The notes: generated by a model not told the origin, from the letters alone. Shown: positions 1-6,536, counted from the first letter of the stretch. The stretch: DNA of 22,076 bases from Lachnospiraceae bacterium (GCA_009774655.1 VSOD01000015.1:1-22076); one strand, 5' to 3'. A program made the numbers and translations.

Positions 1-19
1 TGATGTGTTTAAGAGACAG
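1..19. other. Tagmentation mosaic-end adapter-like sequence
   Basis: Bases 1-19 match the 19-bp Nextera/Tn5 mosaic end (AGATGTGTATAAGAGACAG) at 17 of 19 positions; the mismatches are at bases 1 and 9. A match this long at the very first base of a window is best explained as untrimmed library adapter at a contig end. The last bases of the partial minus-strand gene here may therefore be artificial. Confidence 0.75.
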
Positions 20-79
20 CAGTATGCCGCTCACCAAAAGTGCTGCCTGAATCATAGCTCCCGTCATTACCCCGATCAC
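1..79 (-). CDS. Partial N-terminus, probable M56/BlaR1-type sensor peptidase
   Basis: An open frame starts at GTG (77-79), overlapping the TGA stop of the BlaI-family gene by GTGA, and runs off the window. It is preceded by a purine-rich AGGAGAAGG about seven bases upstream; an in-frame ATG at 65-67 is an alternative start. The visible residues (VIGVMTGAMIQAALLVSGIL) look like a first transmembrane helix. BlaI/MecI-family repressors are commonly followed by an M56 membrane metallopeptidase that cleaves the repressor on sensing cell-wall stress, so this identity comes mainly from position. The final codons (LLSLKHI) fall in the adapter-like bases and should not be trusted. No catalytic motif is visible. 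Confidence 0.5.
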   Translation of the reverse strand, partial: MIGVMTGAMIQAALLVSGILLSLKHI

Positions 80-477
80 GCGTCCGCCTTCTCCTTTTTC
101 TCTGCTCTGGCCTCCTGAATGATCCGGTACAACTCTTCCATCTCTTCGTCCAGGATATCCTGCTTTTTTACCAGCGTATTGACCATCAATCCCAGACTGC
201 CGTTGTAGATCCGGTTCAAAAAGCTGCTTGTCTCGGACTCCACCACCTCTTCCCGCTTCAATAACGGATAATATTCTCTTGCCTTCGTCCCTTCCCGGTA
301 TGCAATGCACCCCTTCTGCTCCATCCGTTTCAGCAGCGTCTTCGTGGTGCTCTTGGCCCACCCGGTCTCTGTCTCCATCGCCCTGATCAGCTGTGTCGCC
401 GTCTTCGGAAACTGCTCCCACAAATTTTCCATAATGCGCCATTCACTGTTGGAAAGGCCGATTGTCTTATCCTCCAT
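76..477 (-). CDS. BlaI/MecI/CopY-family transcriptional repressor
   Basis: A 133-residue winged-helix repressor. The start MEDKTIGLS is chosen because GGAGGG lies five bases upstream; the longer open frame (to 549) would read through the promoter and inverted repeat. Residues 7-60 form the winged helix, with a family-typical recognition helix around GWAKSTTKTLLKRMEQKG (39-56). Residues 75-133 form the acidic/basic helical dimerisation part. Family members bind TACA/TGTA-containing dyads as dimers and are inactivated by cleavage by an M56 partner, whose gene appears to follow with a 4-bp overlap. The promoter lies inside a perfect inverted repeat just upstream, so autorepression is likely. Typical targets are beta-lactamase or efflux genes, but none is visible here, so the controlled resistance gene is unknown. 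Confidence 0.9.
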   Translation of the reverse strand: MEDKTIGLSNSEWRIMENLWEQFPKTATQLIRAMETETGWAKSTTKTLLKRMEQKGCIAYREGTKAREYYPLLKREEVVESETSSFLNRIYNGSLGLMVNTLVKKQDILDEEMEELYRIIQEARAEKKEKADA

Positions 478-510
478 ATTTCCCTCCACTCCGAAATCTC
501 TCAAGTTCCA

Positions 511-575
511 AAAAGGTTGACTAATGTAACCCTGATAACAATATAGCATATCAGGGTTACATTAGTCAACCTTTT
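511..575. promoter_or_regulatory. Perfect 27-bp inverted repeat, probable twin BlaI operator
   Basis: Bases 511-537 and 549-575 are exact reverse complements, separated by 11 bases. The arms contain TGTA at 525-528 and TACA at 558-561, the half-site words known for BlaI/MecI operators. The minus-strand promoter of the repressor gene has its -35 in one arm and its -10 in the spacer, so protein bound at either arm would block RNA polymerase. There is no U-tract, which argues against a terminator. Confidence 0.75.
540..569 (-). promoter_or_regulatory. Sigma-A promoter of the BlaI-family gene
   Basis: Read on the minus strand: -35 TTGACT (564-569), an 18-base spacer, and -10 TATATT (540-545) preceded by TGC, an extended -10. 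Transcription would start near 533, giving a leader of about 55 bases before the repressor ATG at 477. The whole core promoter lies within the inverted repeat. Confidence 0.7.
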
Positions 576-598
576 GTGAATGACTTATTTTCGATTCA

Positions 599-613
599 AG
601 CCGGAGGCCGGCT
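599..613. terminator. Short GC hairpin after the SGNH hydrolase gene
   Basis: AGCCGG and CCGGCT pair with a three-base loop about 20 bases past the SGNH stop codon. On the minus strand it is not followed by a clear U-run, so it is at best a weak terminator. Confidence 0.3.
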
Positions 614-630
614 CTCCTTCCGGAAAGATA

Positions 631-1281
631 CTACAGATACTTTTTCAGATTTTGCAATACCACCTGATACCCGTTGGCATACATATGAATCCCTTCGATC
701 GTATACTCTTTCTTCAATTTGCCTCTCTCGTCCGCCAGTCCTTCATTGACATTGATAAAACGACAGCCCTTCTTCGCCGCCAGGTTCTCTATCGCCGCAT
801 TGGCAATATTGAGATTCTCATTAGTCCTTGTAACAAAAGCCGTCTTACCCCATTCGCCCTCCGGAATCTTGTCCGTTTCATTGACCGGATAATACGCCAT
901 CATATTGATCTCCGCTTCCGGCAGTCTCTCCTGAATCCTGACAATGATCTCCTCGTATCGCTCAAGCAACGCCTCCAGCTGATACTCCGGACTGCCGATA
1001 TCATTCGTCCCGATATTGATGAAAATCCGTGAAGGTTCCGTACCGAATACCATCTCCTCCATATGCTGCAGCATGTCCGTCGTAGTAAATCCGCCGATAC
1101 CCCGGTTGTAAATGACCTGATCCATGCCGTTTGTCATCAGAAGCTCATTGACCGGAAACTGCTCCATCAATGACGATCCGGTAAAAAGAATCTCCCCCTT
1201 CTTTACATTCTGATTTAAAATCCGATATCTCTCCAGTTTATCCTGTTGTTCTCTGTGCATAAGTTCTTTGAAAAAGTCCAT
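631..1281 (-). CDS. SGNH/GDSL-family hydrolase
   Basis: A 216-residue cytoplasmic esterase-like protein with no signal peptide. I start it at MDFFKELMHR because GGAGG sits five bases upstream of that ATG; a TTG eight codons earlier overlaps the preceding stop but has no better site. SGNH blocks are visible: FTGSSLME (33-40; nucleophile probably Ser37), glycine block NRGIGG (59-64), GTND (91-94) and GIHMYANGY (197-205; catalytic His199). The Asp usually three residues before that His is Glu196 here. The family removes acyl or acetyl groups from carbohydrates and lipids; the substrate cannot be told from sequence. It lies downstream of the Rpn-like tail and the phosphoesterase, probably in one transcript. 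Confidence 0.85.
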   Translation of the reverse strand: MDFFKELMHREQQDKLERYRILNQNVKKGEILFTGSSLMEQFPVNELLMTNGMDQVIYNRGIGGFTTTDMLQHMEEMVFGTEPSRIFINIGTNDIGSPEYQLEALLERYEEIIVRIQERLPEAEINMMAYYPVNETDKIPEGEWGKTAFVTRTNENLNIANAAIENLAAKKGCRFINVNEGLADERGKLKKEYTIEGIHMYANGYQVVLQNLKKYL

Positions 1282-1301
1282 ATTGTCCTCCATTTTTAAC
1301 T

Positions 1302-1526
1302 TCAACCACCTGCCGAAAAGTTGATCTGCCGTGCAAACTCTTCAACACTCTCCACCTTTACCGCTAATTTCAGCCACTCTTTCAGTATCTGAAGATCTTT
1401 CTGTTTAAAAATCTCTTCCTTCAACTTGTCCTGCACAGTCCCGTACTCTTCCAGCAGATCCACTATGGATTCGGCCTTACCTTCCGCTATCGCATTACTT
1501 ATCATATCATCCAACGGTCTGAACAT
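1302..1526 (-). pseudogene. Orphan C-terminal tail of an Rpn/PD-(D/E)XK transposase-like protein
   Basis: A 74-residue open frame starting MFRPLDDMIS, with GAGGAGGG seven bases upstream of the ATG. It resembles the C-terminal tail of Rpn-family (PD-(D/E)XK nuclease transposase) proteins from Lachnospiraceae: an EGKAES linker, LLEEYG, a run on the pattern KLKEEIFKQKDLQILKEW, and a final VESVEEFARQI. The nuclease domain that normally precedes it is absent: in-frame codons extend upstream only to a TGA near 1612, and the phosphoesterase gene ends at 1653. It is therefore most likely a decayed remnant, though the good ribosome binding site means it could still be translated. Identification is from remembered family pattern, not from a search. 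Confidence 0.6.
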
Positions 1527-1652
1527 TTTCTTTCCCTCCTCGTTTCCTTTCTTCTTTCGCCTGTCCAGATGTTCCAAACTCTTAGAACCTGAAACTTCCT
1601 GCTTTCTTCAATTTATCTGAATTAAAAGCATGACTCATATTCGAAAAACCGG

Positions 1653-2780
1653 TTATTCGCTGCAGCGGCCGTAATACCACCCCAGAACTCCATTGATCTT
1701 TCCATAGCAGCCGGCAGCATTGCGGAATACAACGGAGATCCTGTCCCCGGGTTTTACTTCCAGCCGGGCATCGCTGTAATCATCCACATGCCATTCTTTA
1801 TCGTCATCCAGATAAAGAAAAGTGGACGGTACCCACAATGTCCTGTCACTGCTCAAATGGCGGCAGCGCACCATACCCTCCCGCTCCTCCAGTCGGTCAA
1901 CACGGCTGTCGAAATACTGGATATACAAAGTCTTCTGCTTTCCTTCCTGCCCATCCAGCGCAGTCACCACCGGAAAACTGTCATAATACTCCCAGCGGAT
2001 CTCTTCCATAGCCGCATTCTTATCCGGAAAAACAAGCGCGTTAAGCTGTCCACCTTCTTTCAGGCCGCACCCGCCGTCCATACAGATGATCCTGCGCTCA
2101 TACTCGAAAATCGGCCGTAAATCCGCCTCCTCATGCCGGTAAAGGCTGACAGGCCAGTGTCCTGTCACAACACATCTGGAAAAACGATACCCCTTTTCCA
2201 GAAAGCAGTCATTCTTCAACCAGGCGTGCCGGTCCGTTTCCGTCAGACTCTCCAGATCATCGGTAGGAATGCCGCCGTGTACAAAGAGATAGTCATCCAT
2301 TTCCAAAATCGCAGGCAGCTGCCGCAAAAAGGCAATCTCGGGAGCAAAATGCTCCCACATACGTTTTCTGCAGGCCGGTGTGTCCTCTAAAGTCAGCTCC
2401 GTTGCGGAAATATCAAGTTCCGCCAACATGTCCAGGAGCAGGCCGCGTCCCCAGTGCTTTTTCTGCCAGTGGATAAACTCCCGGAAACGTTCTTCACTTC
2501 CCGCCGTCGTATCACAGAGGATCTCCAGCCGATGTTCTTCCACATTTCCCTCGGATACAAATATCTGTGCATTCGCCGCCAGCTCCATGATATACCGGAC
2601 TGTCCGCAGGCTTTCCGGTCCCTTGTCCACCAGATCCCCTACGATAACAAGTATATCCTCCGCATCGTACTCCAGCTTTTCAAGCAGCCCCTGCATATTT
2701 TCCAGATGACCGTGAATGTCGCTCATGGCGATGATGCGCTGCCCCGGCCTGGCGTTAATCTTTTGTATGACCGTATTCAT
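1653..2780 (-). CDS. PPP-family metallophosphoesterase with C-terminal extension
   Basis: A 375-residue protein related to ApaH/PrpE-type serine/threonine phosphatases and Ap4A hydrolases. Start MNTVIQKI is supported by GGAGGACGAGG just upstream. Metal-binding motifs are SDIHGH (20-25), GDLVDKG (48-54), GN (78-79), VHGG (167-170) and TGHWP (206-210). The usual GNHE motif reads GNVEEH here, so the normal histidine is replaced by valine. CMDGGCGL (233-240) is also typical of the family. Residues from about 270 form an extra domain of roughly 100 residues, rich in beta-strand-like and aromatic residues (possibly SH3-like). It probably hydrolyses phosphoesters or dinucleoside polyphosphates in the cytoplasm; the substrate is unknown. 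The gene begins 83 bases after the ABC permease stop. Confidence 0.85.
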   Translation of the reverse strand: MNTVIQKINARPGQRIIAMSDIHGHLENMQGLLEKLEYDAEDILVIVGDLVDKGPESLRTVRYIMELAANAQIFVSEGNVEEHRLEILCDTTAGSEERFREFIHWQKKHWGRGLLLDMLAELDISATELTLEDTPACRKRMWEHFAPEIAFLRQLPAILEMDDYLFVHGGIPTDDLESLTETDRHAWLKNDCFLEKGYRFSRCVVTGHWPVSLYRHEEADLRPIFEYERRIICMDGGCGLKEGGQLNALVFPDKNAAMEEIRWEYYDSFPVVTALDGQEGKQKTLYIQYFDSRVDRLEEREGMVRCRHLSSDRTLWVPSTFLYLDDDKEWHVDDYSDARLEVKPGDRISVVFRNAAGCYGKINGVLGWYYGRCSE

Positions 2781-2863
2781 AATACCTCGTCCTCCGGTTC
2801 TGAAATCCGATACCAATCTGCGCAACCCCGTTTCTCTTACTGCAATACTGCCGCAAAAATACT

Positions 2864-3559
2864 TTATCCAAACAGCTGCGGCACTTTCTTTCTAAAGATC
2901 ACTGCTGCTATTGCAAACGTAACCACCGCCGCCAAAAGAATCTGCAGCAAAGACTCCCGGTTTGCTGCGTTACTGCTTATTATAATCTGACGAAATACAA
3001 CGATGACCATGGAAGATACTATCGTCGCCGAAACGGATTTGCGGATCATGCCAATGATAAACGGCCAGACCGACAATATCGTGCACACTATGACAGCAGT
3101 AACAGCCGACGGTATCCATGTCTGCAATAAAGAGGTTTTAAATGTGCCCTCTAACATATCAAAATAGTTATCGGCAATTATCATATAACCTGTACAGCAG
3201 ATATACCCCATCATTACAGAAACTGCCGTGTAGACCATGATGATCATCATCTTCCCGGCAATCAGCCCTTTTCGGTTCAGTGGGTAGGAAAACAGCAGGA
3301 TAATCGTCCGCCGATCGTACTCCCCAATCACGAAACGTGCCGTCAAAACCGACGAATAGATAAGAAAGATACTCGACACCAAAAGGCCGATGACAAGAAA
3401 GGTGCTTTCAAAAGTGTCCTTTGTCTGTTCCGGATCCGTCATACTGTCAACCAGAGATACCGTAATAAAAAGAATGCTGAAAAGAATCGCGGCGACAGTA
3501 AACATTATGTTTCGCCCCACTCCGAATTTCTTCAGTTCCAGCCCAATTAAATGTTCCAT
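2864..3559 (-). CDS. ABC-2 type transporter permease (bacitracin/lantibiotic type)
   Basis: A 231-residue membrane protein. The start MEHLIGLELKKFG is preceded by GGGGG five bases upstream; the earlier in-frame Met lacks a site. Six hydrophobic helices are visible: about 20-38, 57-78, 102-126, 147-170, 175-195 and 205-223. The amphipathic N-terminus with LELKK and the motif GEYDRRTIILLFSYPLNRKG (79-98) are typical of BcrB-like and other ABC-2 permeases for peptide-antibiotic immunity. It is the last gene of the RR-HK-ATPase-permease set and should pair with the ATPase encoded just upstream. A stable hairpin lies between the two cistrons and may lower or tune permease expression. Confidence 0.85.
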   Translation of the reverse strand: MEHLIGLELKKFGVGRNIMFTVAAILFSILFITVSLVDSMTDPEQTKDTFESTFLVIGLLVSSIFLIYSSVLTARFVIGEYDRRTIILLFSYPLNRKGLIAGKMMIIMVYTAVSVMMGYICCTGYMIIADNYFDMLEGTFKTSLLQTWIPSAVTAVIVCTILSVWPFIIGMIRKSVSATIVSSMVIVVFRQIIISSNAANRESLLQILLAAVVTFAIAAVIFRKKVPQLFG

Positions 3560-3612
3560 ATTAACCCCCATTCTTGCTCAGTCTGCAAATTTGGGCGCAA
3601 GCACAAATTTGT

Positions 3613-3647
3613 GTGTGAAAAATCTGTCGCATATGGATTTTTCACAC
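3613..3647. promoter_or_regulatory. Intercistronic 12-bp stem hairpin
   Basis: GTGTGAAAAATC (3613-3624) and GATTTTTCACAC (3636-3647) form a perfect 12-bp stem with an 11-base loop between ATPase stop and permease start. Just beside it, 3602-3613 holds the palindrome CACAAATTTGTG. No long U-tract follows on the minus strand, so it may stabilise the ATPase message or attenuate, or be part of a dispersed repeat. Confidence 0.6.
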
Positions 3648-4558
3648 TAGTCCCCTTCCTTTGTGAGCTGAAAGAAATAATCCTCCAGCGTATCCTGCCT
3701 GCGTCCCAGACTTTCCAGACCAACGCCGTTCTCAACGAGGTATTTCGAAAAAGTTTTACCGGAAAGGTCAGAATCATAAACCCGGATAAACTCCTGATCC
3801 TCTGCAGTAAAGTTTGTAATTCCCTTCTTTTCAAGGAGGGCCGCTGCACGGGGTACATCATCCACCTGCAGGCTGATATATTCTGTCTGGCGTTTATGGA
3901 TCTCCTCAACAGGCAATTCCGCCAGAAGTTTTCCGTGCCGAAGGATCCCGATGGTATCCGCAAGCAGATCCACCTCGGAAAGAATGTGACTGGATATGAA
4001 AACAGTCGTCCCGTTTTCACGGTTTAACCGCTGGAACAGTTTTCTCATTTCCCGGATTCCTTCGGGATCCAGGGCATTGATCGGCTCATCCAGCATCAAA
4101 AATTCCGGATATGCAAGGACGGCCCTTGCGATAGCCAGCCGCTGCTTCATGCCCAGCGAAAAATGCCGAACCTGCTTTCCTCTGACCTCCTGCAAGCTAA
4201 CCATTTGCAGCACTTCATCAATTCGTTCCCTGTTCGGAAAGCCCATATACTCACAGTGTAACTCCAGGTTTTGACGGGCCGTCATTTTTTCATAGAAGTA
4301 CGGATTTTCAATAATGGAGCCAACCCTTTTGAATACTTCATAGCTGTGATCAGTGACCTTCTCCCCGAAAAGATGAACCTCCCCGGCATCCGGCTGTATC
4401 AGGTTCAAAACCATTTTCATCACCGTACTTTTTCCCGCCCCATTCGGGCCGACAAATCCATAAACGGCTCCTCTGGGGATATGAATATTAACATTGTCTA
4501 CCACCACATTTCCCCTGTAGGATTTTCGCAGTCCCATGGTTTCCATAATGTAATCCAT
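3647..4558 (-). CDS. ABC transporter ATP-binding protein (BcrA-like)
   Basis: A 303-residue ATPase. Start MDYIMETMGLRK is chosen because GGAGG sits five bases upstream; longer frames run through a dispersed repeat. Walker A GPNGAGKST (37-45), Q-loop region near 83-90, a variant signature FSLGMKQR (133-140) typical of bacitracin/lantibiotic-immunity ATPases, Walker B FLMLDEP (153-159) and H-loop His191 are all present, so it should be active. The C-terminal ~90 residues form the accessory region common in BcrA-type proteins. It powers the ABC-2 permease encoded downstream, probably removing a peptide antibiotic or lantibiotic from the membrane. Its leader is odd: a ~40-bp dispersed repeat followed by a tandemly duplicated 17-bp ribosome-binding-site unit. 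Confidence 0.92.
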   Translation of the reverse strand: MDYIMETMGLRKSYRGNVVVDNVNIHIPRGAVYGFVGPNGAGKSTVMKMVLNLIQPDAGEVHLFGEKVTDHSYEVFKRVGSIIENPYFYEKMTARQNLELHCEYMGFPNRERIDEVLQMVSLQEVRGKQVRHFSLGMKQRLAIARAVLAYPEFLMLDEPINALDPEGIREMRKLFQRLNRENGTTVFISSHILSEVDLLADTIGILRHGKLLAELPVEEIHKRQTEYISLQVDDVPRAAALLEKKGITNFTAEDQEFIRVYDSDLSGKTFSKYLVENGVGLESLGRRQDTLEDYFFQLTKEGD

Positions 4559-4589
4559 TTTTTCCTCCATTCGATTTTTTCCTCCATTC
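4556..4589. repeat. Tandem 17-bp duplication containing the RBS and start codon
   Basis: Units 4556-4572 and 4573-4589 differ at one base. On the minus strand each carries ATGGAGGAAAAAAT; the unit nearer the gene supplies the real GGAGG and ATG, while the upstream one ends ATC instead of ATG. This looks like a recent slippage duplication of the translation initiation region. Confidence 0.8.
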
Positions 4590-4624
4590 CGAAGCGCTTT
4601 GCGCCGAGGACGCGGGCAGAATTT
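4585..4624 (-). repeat. Dispersed ~40-bp repeat, copy 1
   Basis: This stretch matches 16547-16585 at about 36 of 39-40 positions, with one single-base gap. The core includes CGAAGCGCTTTGCGC, which holds the palindrome AAGCGCTT. Both copies lie in the same orientation shortly upstream of a minus-strand gene, in what would be its mRNA leader. Confidence 0.8.
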
Positions 4625-4721
4625 CAGAATTTTCCGAAAGAATACTCCAATTCTGCTCTGCACTCAATCATATCTATGACTTTATGATACAGTACAGACT
4701 TCTCTTTTCTCTGCCGCAATT

Positions 4722-4750
4722 CTAACTTTTTTCTAACTTTTACAACTTTT
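4722..4750 (-). promoter_or_regulatory. Direct repeats, candidate response-regulator binding site
   Basis: Minus-strand AAAAGTTAG occurs twice with an 11-base period (plus 4722-4730 and 4733-4741), with a third related AAAAGTTG at 4743-4750. Helical-turn spacing of direct repeats is the usual arrangement for OmpR/PhoB-family regulators. They overlap the end of the kinase gene and lie about 165 bases before the ABC ATPase start, so the ABC genes may have their own regulated promoter. Confidence 0.4.
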
Positions 4751-5662
4751 CATAATAATGGAGAAAATCGTTTTTTGATTCTGTATGCTGTGAACCTCCA
4801 ACTCTGCCCCTGTCATTTCGCAAAGGCTTTTGGCGATTGCAAGTCCCAGGCCGCTGCCTGTTGATCCGGGGGCCGTCGTATAATCTCTTGCAAAAATCCG
4901 TTTCTGCTGCTGCGGCGTCATTCCTTTGCCGTGATCTTCTATTTCAATAACGCTTTTGTCTTTTGTTGTCGTAAGACGCAGGGCAATATATTTTCCGTCA
5001 CCACCATGCCGGATCGCATTGTCGATCAGATTCTTCAAAATGCGCTGCAGCAGGTCCCTGTCCGTATCTGCGCAGATCGGTACAGGCGGCACCTGAATCT
5101 CCACCGTAAACTGCTTTTGATCAAGCAGATCATAGTAATCCAAAATGGTATCATGGCACAGCTGCGAAATATCCTCCTTCTGCAATTTCAGGGGAAGATC
5201 GCCGGAAGCGATCCTGGACATTGTGAAATAATCGCTTATCGTCGTTATCAGGACGTCCGCTTTGCGGTCGATTTTAACAGCCATCTCATGAATATTTCCT
5301 GCACCGGACAAATCCGCTGTCCTGGCCGCCAGCATTTCGCTGTTTCCTTTTAATACCGTAAGCGGGGTGCGGATATCATGTGAAATATTCGTCAGAACCT
5401 GTGCCATTGCTCTCTGCTCCTGCCCGAATTCCGACTTTTTTGCATAAAAATCCCGCAGCAGCGTGTTAACAGCCGCCCCTAATTTCCTGACGCAGATGTG
5501 CGCAGCGGGAAGCAGGACGAAACCGTTTTCGGAAGCGATAGAAAGTGTTGTGAGACGGTTGCTGATATACTCGATTTCTTTTTGCAGCTTCCTGTACAGG
5601 ATGCGCTGCCGGATCAGAATCAGCAGCAACACGGCCGAAAGCGCAGCAAACAGAATCCACAT
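4733..5662 (-). CDS. Sensor histidine kinase of the ABC-linked two-component system
   Basis: A 309-residue kinase. Only one N-terminal transmembrane helix is visible (2-18), with no extracellular sensor domain, followed by a linker helix. The HisKA motif is NISHDIRTPL (92-101, phospho-acceptor His95). The ATPase domain shows N-box NLIDNAIRHGG (211-221, Asn215), G1 DHGKGM (243-248) and G2 GSGLGLAIAK (269-278). The small sensor suggests that it detects signal inside the membrane or through a partner such as the ABC transporter, as known for peptide-antibiotic systems; that is inference. Its start codon follows the response regulator stop directly (TAAATG), with GGAGGGGAG upstream, so the two are translationally coupled. 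Confidence 0.93.
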   Translation of the reverse strand: MWILFAALSAVLLLILIRQRILYRKLQKEIEYISNRLTTLSIASENGFVLLPAAHICVRKLGAAVNTLLRDFYAKKSEFGQEQRAMAQVLTNISHDIRTPLTVLKGNSEMLAARTADLSGAGNIHEMAVKIDRKADVLITTISDYFTMSRIASGDLPLKLQKEDISQLCHDTILDYYDLLDQKQFTVEIQVPPVPICADTDRDLLQRILKNLIDNAIRHGGDGKYIALRLTTTKDKSVIEIEDHGKGMTPQQQKRIFARDYTTAPGSTGSGLGLAIAKSLCEMTGAELEVHSIQNQKTIFSIIMKSCKS

Positions 5663-6355
5663 TTATCTCCCCTCCATCTTATAACCGATTCCCCATAAGG
5701 TTTTAATATACGTCGTTGTATCTGCCTGATCTTTTTTCAGTTTCTGACGCAGGCGGTTGATATGCGTATTCAGTACATTCTCGTTGCCGAAATACGGCTC
5801 CTTCCAGATCAGTTCATAGAGACGTTCCTTTGAAAAGGCCTGCCCCGGATGGGTCGCCAGCAGATACAGAATATCAAATTCGATCGGTGTTAAATCCATA
5901 ACAGCGCCCTGCCGGCTGACAGAATGGCCGGCACGGTCTATCTTCAAATCCCTGAACTTTACAGCCGTATTGTCCGAAATGACCTGATAAGTACCGGCCC
6001 GCCGGATATTTGCCTTAATTCTTGCGGTAAGTTCAATCAGGGAAAAGGGCTTCACTACATAATCGTCTGCCCCTAAATTCAGCCCCAGCGATTTATCCGT
6101 ATCATTATCTTTCGCAGTAATGATGATTACCGGAATGGTGCTGACCTGTCTGATCGCCTTAATAACCTCCATGCCGCTTATGTCCGGCAGCATAAGGTCA
6201 ATCAGGGCAAGGGAATACTCGTCAAGATTTGCGAACTTTCGCATGGCGGTTTTTCCATCGTTGAAAAAGCACACTTCAAATTCGCCCGATAAATAGTCTT
6301 GTATCATGCTCCTGATCTCTTCATCATCTTCAACCAACAGGATCCTCTTTCTCAT
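5663..6355 (-). CDS. OmpR/PhoB-family response regulator
   Basis: A 230-residue regulator. Start MRKRILLVEDDEE is chosen, with GGGAG eight bases upstream; the longer frame adds 11 unlikely residues. The receiver domain shows the acidic pair in VEDD (8-11), phospho-acceptor Asp53 in LIDLMLPD, Thr80 and Lys102 in VVKPF. The C-terminal winged helix includes a stretch around VLNTHINRLRQKLK and ends IKTLWGIGYKMEG, typical of the family. It is the first gene of the operon and presumably activates the ABC genes when the peptide antibiotic or envelope stress is sensed. The direct repeats near the end of the kinase gene are a candidate binding site. Confidence 0.94.
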   Translation of the reverse strand: MRKRILLVEDDEEIRSMIQDYLSGEFEVCFFNDGKTAMRKFANLDEYSLALIDLMLPDISGMEVIKAIRQVSTIPVIIITAKDNDTDKSLGLNLGADDYVVKPFSLIELTARIKANIRRAGTYQVISDNTAVKFRDLKIDRAGHSVSRQGAVMDLTPIEFDILYLLATHPGQAFSKERLYELIWKEPYFGNENVLNTHINRLRQKLKKDQADTTTYIKTLWGIGYKMEGR

Positions 6356-6536
6356 TGTGATCGCTCCCTTTATTTTTTTCAAATCCATTCGCCATTTTTC
6401 ATTTGCTTTATGCTATACTGATAAGTGGCGGCACTGTTTGGCAACTGCCGGCAGACCACTGTCTTCTCATCTGTGTTCCATAACAAATATAGCACATTAT
6501 CATGACAAATTATATAAGAAAGGACATCTCACCCAC
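6356..6536. promoter_or_regulatory. Divergent intergenic region between response regulator and MoxR genes
   Basis: This 181-base A/T-richer gap must hold promoters for both directions. The clearest signal is a plus-strand extended -10, TGCTATACT (6411-6419), toward the MoxR operon; no good -35 precedes it. CGGCA and TGCCG (6429-6433 and 6446-6450) could form a small hairpin in the leader. I could not pick a convincing minus-strand promoter. Confidence 0.45.

Noticed and set aside
517..547. Second, plus-strand promoter from the symmetric TTGACT in the inverted repeat
   Set aside because: The matching -10 at correct spacing is poor (ATATAG or TATAGC), and it would drive antisense RNA into the SGNH gene.
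3551..4027. Plus-strand open frame opposite the ABC ATPase
   Set aside because: It is a shadow of the ATPase; motifs on the minus strand are unambiguous.
5466..5698. Several short frames on both strands over the kinase 5' end
   Set aside because: They lie within the kinase gene in other frames and have no supported start sites.
6437..6450. 14-base match (one mismatch, opposite orientation) to 16651-16664
   Set aside because: A match this short is expected many times by chance in 22 kb, and flanks do not align.
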